A model generated the notes under the pieces. That model ran no database searches. It was given only the letters and a program-made list of their open reading frames with translations, and had not been told where the DNA came from. A DNA stretch of 64,000 nucleotides, taken from Rhizaria sp. SCN 62-66 (taxonomy: Eukaryota; Rhizaria, unplaced). Position 1 is the stretch's first letter. Each line of letters starts with the position of its first letter. Below, piece by piece: positions 46,647-56,756 of this stretch. The stretch is taken from NCBI GenBank assembly GCA_001724265.1, contig MEDY01000041.1, positions 51,913 to 115,912 of the forward strand. The letters are read 5' to 3'. The translations under genes were made by a program, and so were the position numbers.

Positions 46647-47914
46647 AAGAGGAGGCTGTCGCTGTCAGTTCTTGGATGCGCGACGATTCAACTCTCGGCG
46701 CTACTGCGCCCGCGCTGTCCGCCGCGGCCGCGCGCGTGCGCAAGCTCCGCCAGCTCCGCCGCGCCCTCATCGCCGACAGCAACAGCAACAGCAACAGTGG
46801 CTGGTCGTGCCGCCCGCACTCGCGCACGCACGCCGGCGCCGCCATGAACGACAGCAACAGCACCGAGGGCGAGGATGGCGAGGATGTCCAGATCGCGAAC
46901 ACGCACGCTGAGTGCAGCAACTCCAACACTGCCAACGCTGCTGCTATTGGTAACGATGATGACGACGCCGGCGCAGACCCAGAGTACCCCTCCGAGGCCG
47001 CCTTCTTCGCCCCCGCCGCGGCCGCCGATCTCAGCGCCCCCCTGGTGGATTATGAGTTGCGGGATCCGCTGACTGCGGAGGAGGTGTTCGAGGTGGTGCG
47101 CCACATCCGGGACCCTGAGCACCCGCTCACGCTCGAGCAGCTGCGCGTCGTGGCCCTCCCGCTCATCACCGTCCACACACACGCGCGCTGCGTCGACGTG
47201 CGCTTTACGCCCACCATCCCGCACTGCTCCATGGCCACGCTCATCGGGCTCTGCCTGCGCGTCAAGCTGCTCCGCGCGCTGCCCGGCGACCTCAAGGTCG
47301 ACGTGACCATCACGCCTGGCACGCACGCGCAGGAGGACCAGGTCAACCGTCAGCTCAACGACAAGGAGCGCGTCGCCGCCGCGCTGGACAACCCGTCGCT
47401 GTTCGAGAAGGTTGCACGCTGCATCGACGACACGGACCCCTTCCCCGCCGCAGTAGCCTCGCTCGCAGCTGACTCAGCGAACGCGCCCGCTGCCTCTGCC
47501 GGTGGCGAGGGCGAAGTGGGCGGCATCGACGCGTTCGCTGCGGCGTCGGTGCGGCACGACGAGGTGCTCTACGCACTCCTCAACGATACCGCGCTCTTCT
47601 CTCGCAGTTCTCTTACCAGCAACAGCAACTACAACAGCAGCAGTGTGAGCGGTGCGGTTCCGGACGGCAATGACGCTGCTGTGAACTGCGTTGCGGTTGC
47701 GGGCGCCGCCAAGGGCCGCCTGGCTGCTGCTGCTGCGGCGCGGCGCGAGGCGCGGGCAGCCGCCGCCAGCGCCGCCGCCGCGGCCGTGCGGGCCGAGGCC
47801 GAGGCCGAGGCCGGACGCCGCCGCGCCGCCGAGGCCGCGGCCCGGGCGGGGGCCAGCGCGCTGGGCGCGCAGTCGGCCGCGCAGTGGGCTATTCTGCCCC
47901 CCGCCATGGGTTGA
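46400..47914 (+). CDS. CIAO2: CIAO2/MIP18 family Fe-S assembly protein, expanded
   Basis: Subunit of the cytosolic iron-sulfur targeting complex (with CIAO1 and MMS19), which delivers clusters to nuclear and cytosolic proteins. Single exon, 504 residues; the ATG at 46400 starts MAQNANPTVYERAGEERM, matching the NANPLIYQRSGERP start of human CIAO2B. The conserved MIP18 domain is at about 215-345: IRDPEHPLTLEQLRVV, FTPTIPHCSMATLIGL with the reactive cysteine, RVKLLRALPGDLKVDVTITPG and QLNDKERVAAALDNP. Normal family members are about 160 residues. Here an Ala/Ser/Asn-rich insert of about 180 residues splits the N-terminal motif from the domain, and an Ala-rich helical tail of about 160 residues follows it. 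The insert is GC-rich and open, unlike the short AT-rich introns of this genome, so it is probably translated. The stop is TGA. Confidence 0.93.
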
Positions 47915-48437
47915 GCGGAGGTAGAGAGCGCGCGAGGGATGGCTCTTGTTAACGCAAGCCTTGTTGTTGTGAGATTTAAAAGTGAGTTGTTTTGATGCGG
48001 TTAATGTGAGATATTTAGTGAGTGATCGATGTATTCGTCTGTATCACAGGGCCACGTGAGCTAAAATGAAAACAAATACACCATAACGTGTTGATCTCGC
48101 GAGTTGTAAGTGTTCTAATAGGTTTGGAGGGTGATTTGTGGTAGGCTGTTTCTCGACTGACGGACGTTGCCAGACAAAATTGGACCGTGAAATATCGCCA
48201 TGAAGAACTTCATGTACCAACGAATATAGCGGATCTTACATTTGAAAAAGATACACGAACGTGCTTTGTCATATCCGCGTTTATACAATTTGTATATCTA
48301 CTTGATTCACGGCGCTGTATCTCTTCTCGCATCTTCTCTCTCCACACTCTATCCACAACAGTCTCGTCCACCCTTTCCCCTAGCGCCCCACACCCGACAG
48401 ACAGCTCCCGTCGCCCTGCCACCCATCTGCGCGCACG
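47915..48437. other. intergenic, promoter of the Sac1-like gene
   Basis: AT-rich spacer between tandem plus-strand genes. The last 120 bases before 48438 are C/T-rich, like the leaders of other genes here. Nothing else is recognised. Confidence 0.5.
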
Positions 48438-51400
48438 ATGGCGTACCGTCTGTACGTCGACACGCACTTCATGTGGGTGGTGCCGAACGACGACCACCCG
48501 TACCACCACAGCGAGTTCGCGCCGGCGTTCCCCTTCTGCGAGCGCGACGCCGCCGCGCCCGCCGCCGTGCCGGGCCACTGGAACCACTCACAACACACGC
48601 TGCTGGTCGACCGTGTTACGCAGTCCGTGTTTGTGATTGATTCGGACACCGGCGACAGCCTGAACGCGCTCTGCCCGGCGTCGTTTGTGCCCGTCGAGGC
48701 GGAGCAGGAGGTGATGCGCTTCCCCTTGCCCTCCTCCACGGCTACGCACCGCCTCATCGAGGGGCTGGCGGGCGCCGTGTACCTCCTGCGCGGGCTACAC
48801 CTCGTGCTTGTTACGCACGCGCGGCCCGTGGCCTCGGTGATGGGCCGCGCGGTTCTCGAGGTGCTGGCCACCGAGGTGCTGCCTGTGTCGGTCAACCAGC
48901 CCCTGCAGGATCTGAACCGCTCGCCGACGATCCTGCACGAGGAGTCGCAGTGCCTGCAGTCGCTGCAGCGCCACCTGGACAGCAACACGCTGCTCTTTTC
49001 CCGCGACTACGACGTCTCGGTCACGCTCCAGAAGACCGCCGACTTCGCGACACTCCTCGCTGCGAACAGCAACAACGCCTCGAAGACCCAGTCCTCGGGT
49101 CAGAGCTCTGACACCTCCGCCAAGAGCTCCTTCGAGAGCGCCGCCGAGAGCTCTGCCCCCCCGCAGCTCCCCGCGCCTGCGCCGTGGTTGGCGTCCGTCC
49201 CCGCGTTCGCGTCGGAGCTGATCGGGCGCGCCGAGGACTGCTACTTCTACACGCGCGCGCACGCGGCGACGCTGCTTCACGCGCATCAGTGCTCCGTGGC
49301 GACGCTCAGCCCCGCCCTGCGCGCCGCCGCCGGGCTGCCCTCAGGCTTCCAGCTGACGCAGCCGCTGCACAGTCACCCTGCGTTCACGGCGCCCTCACTG
49401 GCCCGGACCGTGCCTGCGCTGCGGGCGCCCGCGCTGCCGTCGCGCGGGGACCCCAGCCTCGCGGCGCCGTTCATCCTCGTCCTTGTCAGCGGCACCGCCA
49501 CCACGGCCACCTTTGCGTTGCCCAGCCCCGCTGCGCCCGCCGTGCCCCCCAACAGCGCGGGCCGCCGCCCTAGTGATGAGGCGGGGGGCTTGGTCCTGTC
49601 GGTAACGACGATCGCGCGCCGCAGTCGCTTCCGCACGGGCGGCCGGCTCGCGCAACGCGGCATCAACGCGCGCGGCCACGCGGGTGCGCAGGTCGAGACG
49701 GAGCAGATCGTCCAACTCTACGCCACCATCGACCACAAAAACAGCAACAGCAACAGCAACAGCAAGGCTCAGCTGCTGAAGCTGAGCGCGACCGAGGCCG
49801 AGACGGCGCGCGCTCTCAACGGCGGCGCACGCGTCCTGCCCCGCGCCCCCGCGCCGCGCCTGCTGCTCACCGCGATCTCCTCCTTCGTGATGCTGCGTGG
49901 CAGCGCGCCCGTGCCGTTTGCGCAGGCCCCCGCGATGCTCTTCGCCGGCGGCGCCTTCCGCTTCCCGATCATCGCGCCCGCGCCCGCGCCCGCGCCGTTC
50001 GCTGTCGCCGACTCGAACCAGCCGCAGTCGCAGCAAGAGGGCGCTGCGACGGGGCTGTCGCAAGTGCCGCCCGCGGCGCTGTCGGCGCTCGACGACGGCA
50101 CTTTCGCGCCGCGCCTCATCGCCGCCCTCGCCGCCAGCCCGCGCGCGACCGCGGCGACGGTTTTCCCCGCGGCGCACCGCGGCGGCAGCGCGCTGGTCGG
50201 CGCCGTCACCGCGGGCGCACCCGCTCGCGCGCTGGCCGCCGTGGTCGCCGAGCTCGACCGCACCCGCGCCCGCGACCGTGAGCAGCTCAGCGGGGGTGAC
50301 CGGGGGAATGACCGTGAGTAGGCGCAGCTGGACGGCAACGGGTGGTCGCGCGCACTGGTGGCGCCGGCCTCGTTGTGGCACCTGGACCAGCTGATCCGCA
50401 CCTACCTCCCCCTCGCGCGCATCAACGCCACGCGCAACACCGCGTTCAGCAACAGCAGCAGCGGCGGCGGCTCTGCGTGGCCCTCGGCGCTGGCGCCCCC
50501 CGTGGCGGCCACGGCCGAGCCGCTGCTGCACGTGGTGTCCCTCTTCGCGGAGCGCGGGCCTGACTATCGCGCCCTTGCGGCCCGCTCCCAGGCCGCTGTC
50601 GCCGCGTTCAACTGGGCCTTCGCGTCGCAGGCGTCCTTCGCGCCCACGGCGGGCGTCTTCCCCGTCACGCCCGGCATGGTCCAGGCGGGCTTCTCCGCCA
50701 CCTTTCACCCCGCCGACAACCCGGCGCCCGCCACGGGCCCTGACGGCGCCGCCGCGGGCGCAGTCGTCGCGGCCCCGGCGCCCGCGGAAGCGGACACGGC
50801 GTGGCTCGAAGACTGCGGCGCGGGCTTGATAGTCGCCACAGGTCCCGCGGGGTCGGTCCTTTACGCCGACCCCGCGCCCGCGCTCACCGCGGCCGGTCTG
50901 CCCCCGCGCGCCACCGCTGACGCCGCCGTGGCCGCGGCCGCGCGGCCAGCGCTCGCGCTCGCGGCGGCGACGCCCGTGATGTATCACGCGGTCCCCATCA
51001 CCGACGCGCCCGGCGCGCTCCCCGCGGCCACCGAGCGTCTGGCCGCCATCGCGCGCCGCTGCGGCGTTTTCGCGGCCGCCTTCGTACCGCTCGACCGCGC
51101 GGTTACTATGGCCGAAGCGGGGGCGGCCGAGCGCGGCGGCTACCGCGCGCGCTGGCTCGCGCAGACGCCGCTGGGCGCCGCGCTGGCGCCCGCGGACGAT
51201 GGGGGGGCTGGCGAGGCCGGTGGCGCCGTGTGCGGCGTGCTGGCGCGCGTCACTGTCCCGCTTACGGTCACCTCGCTGCGCCAGCGCGCCATGCAGGGCA
51301 TCGCCGTCGGCAGCACCGTGCCCGTTGTCGCCCAGTCGCAGCCTCAGCAGTCGCAGTCTGCGAGCGAGGACGCGCCGGTCGCCGGCGCCGTGGTGGTCTC

Positions 51401-53222
51401 GCGGCAGCACGCCGTGATGCGCACGCACTGCATCGACTGCCTGGACCGCGCGGGCAAGGCGCAGGCCATCGCGCTCGCGGCTGCGGCCCCGCTGCAGCTC
51501 GTCGCGCTGGGTCTTGGCCCGACGCTCGCCCCCGGCGCAGTCGACCCCGCGCCCCGGCCTGCGGGCGCGCTGCCCGCGCCCGTGGTGCTATTCTCCCCGC
51601 TCCTCACGCCGCCGGAGTCAGACGTCGCTAACGCCGCTCACACCGGCGCTGCGCCGCAGTCCCAACAGTCAACGCTGTCGCTCCTGTCGCGGTTCACCGC
51701 CGACGGCTCCGCGTTCGACCCCAACAAGAGTGTGCTGGCGCCCTCGCCGCTGCTGCGGCCCTCCGCCGCCGCCGCCGCCGCCGGCCTGCTCCCCGCCCGC
51801 GGCGGCGACGGCGCGGGCGCGGGCGCGGGCGCGGGCGTGACGGCGTGGCGGCCGCTCGGGCCGCTGCTGCCGACGCTGCTGGAGCTGACCAACGAGAGCA
51901 ACGACCAGCTCGCGCTCATGGCCGCCGCGACGCCCGCGCTGTTCCCGCTGGCGCTGGCACCACCGCGCGCCTCGGCGCTGTCTGCGGCCGCTCACCGCGG
52001 GGACCTGCTGGCCGCGGCCTCGCTGACGGGCGCGACGCACTCGGCGCACCGCACGCACACGGCGCTGGTGCTGCCGTACAAGCCGTTGCAGGGCTCGGCG
52101 CGCGGCGAGGCGCCCGCGCAGCTCACGGCGCGCGCGCTCGCCGCCGCCGCCGACGCCGCCGCGGGCCGCCCCACCGCCGTGGCTGTGCCACCCGCGCTCG
52201 TTCGCTACGTGCGCGCGCACCCCGGCGCCGTTGCCGCGCCGCCCGCGCACCTGCCCATGTACCTCGCGTTGCAGATCGAGGCGATGCTGCCGCCGCCGCC
52301 GCTGCGCGCGCTGCTGCTGCGGCCCTGGGCGCTGCTGGGCTCCGTCGCAGCGGCCGCGCTTGCGCTGCCCGGCGCTATCACGAGCAAGCTCACGCCCGGC
52401 GCACTGCGCAGCGGGCTGGTGATGCTCGAGCGCAACAGCTTCGACCGCGCGTGGGCGGCGCGGCTCGGCGACGACGCGCGCCTCTTCCGCACCGCGTACC
52501 GCCCGCAGCGGCACCTGCTGTATCACTCGGGTGCGCAGATCGTGCGCGACCCCGACGCGCCCGCGGGCACACAGGCGCGCTTCATGATCGAGCCGCTGCC
52601 GGACACGGCGCCGCGCGCGCCACACCCCGCCCTGTTGGCGCTCGCCGCGCTGGCCGCTGTCACCGCGGGGCTCGCCGCCGCGTTCTTCTCCGCGCACCTG
52701 GTGCCGATCCCCGCCGCGTTGACCGAGCTCGCGCCCGACTGGGTCCTCCTGCTGGTGCTGGGGCTGCTCCCGGTCAACCTGCCCACGGCCGACGCGCTCC
52801 ACGCGGCGCTCTCCCGCGGCGCCCGCGCGCCTGTGCCCGCGTTCCGCGCGCTGCAGGACGTTACGGCGGGCTACGCGCAGCTGCGCGCGCGCCACGCGCC
52901 CGGCGCGCTGCCGCCGCTGCTGTGGCGCTGTGTCGTGCGCCAGTGGCCGCTGTGGCGCCACGCCGTGGTGCTTGTCCTGGGCACTGCGGTGCTCACAGCG
53001 CTCCTCGCGTGGTGGACGCGGCGCAGGCTCGTCGCCGTCAACGTCATCCCCTGGCGCGCGCTCTCGGACCCCGTGGACTTCGGCCCGCCGGCGTATGCTA
53101 AGCCGCATGTCCCGTCGGCGTCATCGTCGAGTGGCGCGAAGAACAACAGCAACCCCAGTGGTGACAAGAGCGAGAGTAGTGGCGGCACTGCGGGTGGGAA
53201 GAAGGGACGCAAGGGCAAGTAA
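48438..53222 (+). CDS. Sac1-like phosphoinositide phosphatase, interrupted by one in-frame TAG
   Basis: Membrane phosphoinositide phosphatase of the SAC family (Sac1 mainly removes the 4-phosphate of PI4P at ER/Golgi). The frame from the ATG at 48438 runs 627 codons to a TAG at 50319-50321 and continues in the same frame for another 966 codons to TAA at 53220, 1594 sense codons in all. SAC features lie on both sides. Before: YLLRGLHLVLVTHARPVASVMG, VETEQIVQLYATID, SFVMLRGSAPVPFAQ. After: HLDQLIRTYLPLARIN, HVVSLFAERGPDYRAL and the catalytic P-loop RTHCIDCLDRAGK, C-X5-R with the nucleophile at residue 998 (the usual Thr after Arg is Ala). Three hydrophobic segments (about 1398-1418, 1435-1450, 1505-1526) fit a C-terminal membrane anchor. 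The expected size of Sac1 is about 600, so inserts are large. No GT-AG pair of plausible length removes the TAG in frame. Sequencing error, read-through and early pseudogene all remain possible. Confidence 0.8.
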
Positions 53223-53727
53223 TGTATATGATCAGACAGGGACGGCTTATCATCATGAAATAGCTCTGATGTGCTGAGTTGTGCTGTCTCTTAACAATTG
53301 TGTCGACGTGCTTTGTGAAGGTGCGTGCAAGAACTTAAAGGTTTTATTGTTGAATACATGTAGATTCTGAATCAGTCATCAACGCACGTGACATGGTAAT
53401 CATACCCTTGTCACTTTTAACTTGTTGTATAGAATACAATGATAATTTTCAGGCAAATCTATGACCATTTGAAGTTGACAAGTGTCTCTGTACCACAAAC
53501 GAGTTTTGGAGGGGTTGGCCCTCCAAAGCCTCGTAGCCAATTTTTTTTAGCGATGTACAATGCACCAAAAAGACGGTTGATCAGGATAAATACAAAGGAT
53601 TATAATATATGCACGTAGGATACAGCCATTTCTGTTATAATTTCTGATGCATACAACGACACACTTACTTAATAGCTTACTTTTATCCCGATATTTCTGC
53701 ACCCCCCAGATATCTGCTTCGCTCAGA
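53223..53727. other. intergenic, contains a strong hairpin followed by a T run
   Basis: AT-rich spacer between two tandem plus-strand genes. Its only marked element is the hairpin at 53503-53529, followed by a run of eight T (listed separately). Confidence 0.5.
53503..53548 (+). terminator. hairpin plus T-run, terminator-like
   Basis: TTTGGAGGG (53505-53513), loop GTTGG, CCCTCCAAA (53519-53527): nine perfect pairs, extended by a T/G and a G/C pair at the base. A run of eight T follows after 11 bases (53541-53548). The run of T would stop RNA polymerase III. It lies about 280 bases after the Sac1-like stop. It could be the 3' end of a small non-coding RNA, but no A/B box pair was found upstream. 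Intrinsic terminators are not a normal eukaryotic feature, so the label describes shape only. Confidence 0.35.
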
Positions 53728-55341
53728 ATGACAGATACGTCGTTGCGCCTGCAAGCTGCACTCGCTCCGATTTTGGCAAAGTCAGTAGACCTCAAAGACC
53801 TAGTTGAGTTACGGACTGCTGTGCGCCGGGATAACCCGTCCTTGTTTAACACATTGCGTGAGAGCGATGCCGTTCCTCTCCTCTTGCAATCACTTGAAAC
53901 GCTTTTCGCTGAAGATGTCGACGGAGATTTATCTGCTATCGAGCGTGAGCAACGTCTTAACGTCGTCGTTCACATCATCACAAGTTTACCATACCCCGAC
54001 CGCGCAAAGTTGCTCTCTGACAGCAACGCTCTTGCGACGCTCTCAGGCCTGCTTGGCCGCGTTGCCAGCGCGAGCACTGCGGCCTCAGTCATCGAGACTC
54101 TCCAGGAGATCTCCGGACTCTCCATCGACACTTCGGGACCGCTGCTCAAGACTGAAAGGGACCGTACCATTGGTTACTTGCTCGCATGCGTGCAGAATGC
54201 CACCCAGTTACAGCGCTGGGACCAACAACAAGTGGAGGATACGCCTGTACGTATGACCCACGATGACATCGTCATCAACATCTGCGGCATTGTCGCTGAT
54301 CTCTGTGATCGCGATGCACAGAAGCCCTCTTACGCCGTTGTCTCTGTAGCGGTGCCACTGTTGCGTGCCGTACTGAAGCACAACAACGCCAACAACCCGC
54401 GTCACCACGCGGCCAGGCTGCGTGTGTTCAAGGCGCTACTCGCTCTATTTAAGTGCGGCCTGAGCGACTCAACAGGGAACAGCGACGTTGACTCTGAGAG
54501 TGGCGACACTGCTCGCGCTTGCAGCGACCTGTCGGACTTTGCAGCGAGTGCCGACTTCGAGCCGTTGTTCGAGCTGTCGGCCGACAGCGCTCTGTACTAC
54601 CTGCACCAGTATCTCACTGCTTTCGACGACGCCACCGTTGCGCGCGTCTTCACTGCAGCTCGTTTGACACGCATTAACAACTCACTTACGAATGCGTTTG
54701 ACACCTCTTTGCTTCAGCAGGAGCAGCTGCCGTCGCTACTGGCGTCCCTGCTAGCCCACTTCCCCGCTTTCAGCCAACGCGTCATCGTGAATAACGGCCT
54801 GGCGCGCATGATGCTTGAGACAAACAAGGTGTTGCGTCTGCAGAAGTCCTATTCACCAACGACGTTTCCGCACATGCGTAGCGCTGTGCTTCTCTTAGAC
54901 ACTCTGCTCGCGAATGTGTCCGACGTCAAGAGCGCGGCAAAGCTGTTTCACAGTTTTGGCGGAGTGCAGTTCTGCTGCGAGCTGCTGCGGCTGTATGCGA
55001 CTCGGTCACAAAACAGCAACGAACCGGGCGTGGCAACGGCTACTTCCGCCGCTGAGGTCACAACGGCTGTTGCGAGACTGCTGCGTGTGATTCGCGTCAT
55101 GATCGCGAGCGACGACACATCCCGGCAGCCCTCCGTGGTCAGCAGCGACGCGACCCCCCGGAACCTATTTGTGGCGACATTGCTCGAGCATGACGGAACG
55201 AACGTGTTCGAGCTGCTGCGCGGCGACGGCTCCATGCAGGAAGGCGGTCTTGCGCTGCCAGAGCTCAAGCAGCTTCGCACGCTGTTACTGGATATGCAGG
55301 TGATCCCAGTTGTCGTGCCACCGACGCCGACCCACGACTAA
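53728..55341 (+). CDS. armadillo/HEAT-like helical protein, family not recognised
   Basis: Single exon, 537 residues from the ATG at 53728 (MTDTSLRLQAALAPILAKSV). An in-frame ATG at 53647 would add 27 residues (MHTTTHLLNSLLLSRYFC...); I prefer the shorter start because the added stretch is AT-rich like the spacer. The whole protein looks alpha-helical with repeated Leu-rich helix pairs, for example AVPLLLQSLETLFAED, LNVVVHIITSLP, NALATLSGLLGRVASASTAASVIETLQEIS and VVSVAVPLLRAVLKHN, the pattern of armadillo/HEAT solenoids that act as protein-binding scaffolds. A short Asp/Ser/Glu-rich loop lies near 250-275. Codon use is less GC-biased than in the large Ala-rich neighbours. No catalytic motif, signal peptide or membrane segment is visible. 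The stop is TAA. Confidence 0.8.
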   Translation: MTDTSLRLQAALAPILAKSVDLKDLVELRTAVRRDNPSLFNTLRESDAVPLLLQSLETLFAEDVDGDLSAIEREQRLNVVVHIITSLPYPDRAKLLSDSNALATLSGLLGRVASASTAASVIETLQEISGLSIDTSGPLLKTERDRTIGYLLACVQNATQLQRWDQQQVEDTPVRMTHDDIVINICGIVADLCDRDAQKPSYAVVSVAVPLLRAVLKHNNANNPRHHAARLRVFKALLALFKCGLSDSTGNSDVDSESGDTARACSDLSDFAASADFEPLFELSADSALYYLHQYLTAFDDATVARVFTAARLTRINNSLTNAFDTSLLQQEQLPSLLASLLAHFPAFSQRVIVNNGLARMMLETNKVLRLQKSYSPTTFPHMRSAVLLLDTLLANVSDVKSAAKLFHSFGGVQFCCELLRLYATRSQNSNEPGVATATSAAEVTTAVARLLRVIRVMIASDDTSRQPSVVSSDATPRNLFVATLLEHDGTNVFELLRGDGSMQEGGLALPELKQLRTLLLDMQVIPVVVPPTPTHD

Positions 55342-55694
55342 GATGCAGTCTATGGCTGATTTCAACACGCGGTCGTACATCAATTCTGTGATTCAGCAGA
55401 CGCTCGCGCTAAAAAGAGACTGAATTATCTACTTCACGCGGTTGTTGTCAAAGTTGTAAACATGATTATGACTAAAATGCTACGAGTTCTTTTTGCTTCA
55501 AAACACATTTTTGTAACATTGATCAACAATACGACATGCATTGGGAGTGTTTTGACAACTTGAAAGTGTATTGAGATTCAAGAGTCATCATTGAAAGAGT
55601 CATCATTGACTCTTGCGCACTGGTTTGTAACTCATGCAGTCAGATTCATGCGAGTGCTCACGCGGCAGTCAGCCGCGACGACGTCACAAACGAC
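55342..55694. other. intergenic, convergent 3' ends with a small repeat
   Basis: Spacer between convergent genes. It holds a 14-base tandem direct repeat inside an inverted repeat at 55579-55615 (listed separately). Confidence 0.5.
55579..55615. repeat. combined direct and inverted repeat
   Basis: AGAGTCATCATTGA occurs at 55581-55594 and again at 55596-55609. CAAGAGTCA (55579-55587) is the exact reverse complement of TGACTCTTG (55607-55615), so the unit can fold with a 19-base loop. It lies between two 3' ends. Confidence 0.6.
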
Positions 55695-56027
55695 TTAGAA
55701 CCCGCGGCGCATGAGGGGCACGCCGTTGAAGGCGAGAGTGCCCTGCGGAACACCCTGGGGAATAGCTTGCGGGATGCCCTGAGGAATCGCCTGGGGGATC
55801 GCAATGCCCTGGTCCTGCAGCTGCGGCGCAAACTGGAGCTGGCCCTGGGCCTGAGGGAACTGCGCAATCTGCTGGATGGGGGCCTGTCCCTGGACGCCGC
55901 CGCCGTAGCCGCCGTAGCCACCGTAGCCGCCGCCGCCAGCACCGAAGCCGCCGCTGAAGCCGCCGCCGCAGTACTGCGAGAAGGCGACACCAACAAGGGC
56001 AAGAAGAGCGAGAAGAGTGACCTTCAT
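55695..56027 (-). CDS. small secreted Gly/Gln/Pro repeat protein
   Basis: Single exon, 110 residues, ATG at 56027, stop TAA. It begins with a clear signal peptide, MKVTLLALLALVGVAFS, followed by a likely cleavage before QYCGGGF. The mature part has a Gly/Tyr segment (GGYGGYGGYGG), a Gln-rich middle, and a tetrapeptide repeat IPQ[AG] repeated about five times (AIPQAIPQGIPQAIPQGVPQ), ending LMRRGF. Such composition is typical of structural extracellular proteins (wall, sheath, adhesive or matrix), but no family is recognised. It is divergent from another secreted repeat protein 730 bases away (56757), with a similar signal peptide and Pro-Gln/Gly repeats. This suggests a functional pair. Confidence 0.75.
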   Translation of the reverse strand: MKVTLLALLALVGVAFSQYCGGGFSGGFGAGGGGYGGYGGYGGGVQGQAPIQQIAQFPQAQGQLQFAPQLQDQGIAIPQAIPQGIPQAIPQGVPQGTLAFNGVPLMRRGF

Positions 56028-56756
56028 GTCGAACTTAAACTAAAGAAGATACAGACACAAAACAAGCAAAACACAATTTTTTGAGCTTAGTGTTCAACGA
56101 ATGCAGAAATGTTTGTTGCTTTGAGCTTGGGAAACTTAAAGAAATAAAGCTTTTGCTCACAATTTGATCGAGACGTGCTTTAGCTGTCGAAAGAAAATAC
56201 AATTATTTGCAACCGTTTTGCACCAAATTTGCACGCAGTGCAGCATTTCAACAATCTTTTGCTTTTCGTTCACTGTGGTCAAGCTTGACCGGCGGCCTAC
56301 TTTTGAAGGAGCCTCACTTTGTGAAAATCGTGTCTACCAACTTGAAGTTTCATCAATATCAGAATCAGTCATGAATTCTATGCATATCGAAGTTTTTTTC
56401 CGCGTAGTTTGCAAACACGAAGTATACTCCGCTGCAAACAAGCTCAAAACCCAACGTAGTATCCATTGAACGCAACTTGAAGTTCCGAACATTGTTTGTG
56501 GTGCTGCAAGAAAATCGCATGTGGACCTTCGCAGATCAGCGTAGATGCATCCTAAACAATATATACCGTACTATGAAACACGGATGCAGTCTAACCAGCA
56601 GTTTATATGACTTGAGCACAATGTCGCTTTTCAGTAAAGTCGTTCGGCATATTCAAGTGCGGCTTAACTTTCAGCGCGACCTCCTTTGACACCGCCGTCT
56701 TGACTCTCGCCTCGTTTAAAGCTGACTTTGATGAATGCTTTTTTCAAGCTTGATCA
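56028..56756. promoter_or_regulatory. divergent promoter region of the secreted-protein pair
   Basis: 729 bases between two head-to-head genes. An 11-base near-palindrome AACTTGAAGTT occurs twice, at 56339-56349 and 56474-56484, roughly in the middle. It may be a shared regulator site. Open frames of up to 101 codons here lack coding features. Confidence 0.35.

Noticed and set aside
50278-50321. GTGAGC...TAG as a tiny intron that would remove the TAG
   Set aside because: Only 44 bases, not a multiple of three, so it would shift the frame; real introns here are 121-235 nt.
49395-51428. 677-codon minus-strand open frame across the TAG of the Sac1-like gene
   Set aside because: Arg/Gly-rich shadow; the SAC catalytic motif and membrane segments are in the plus frame.
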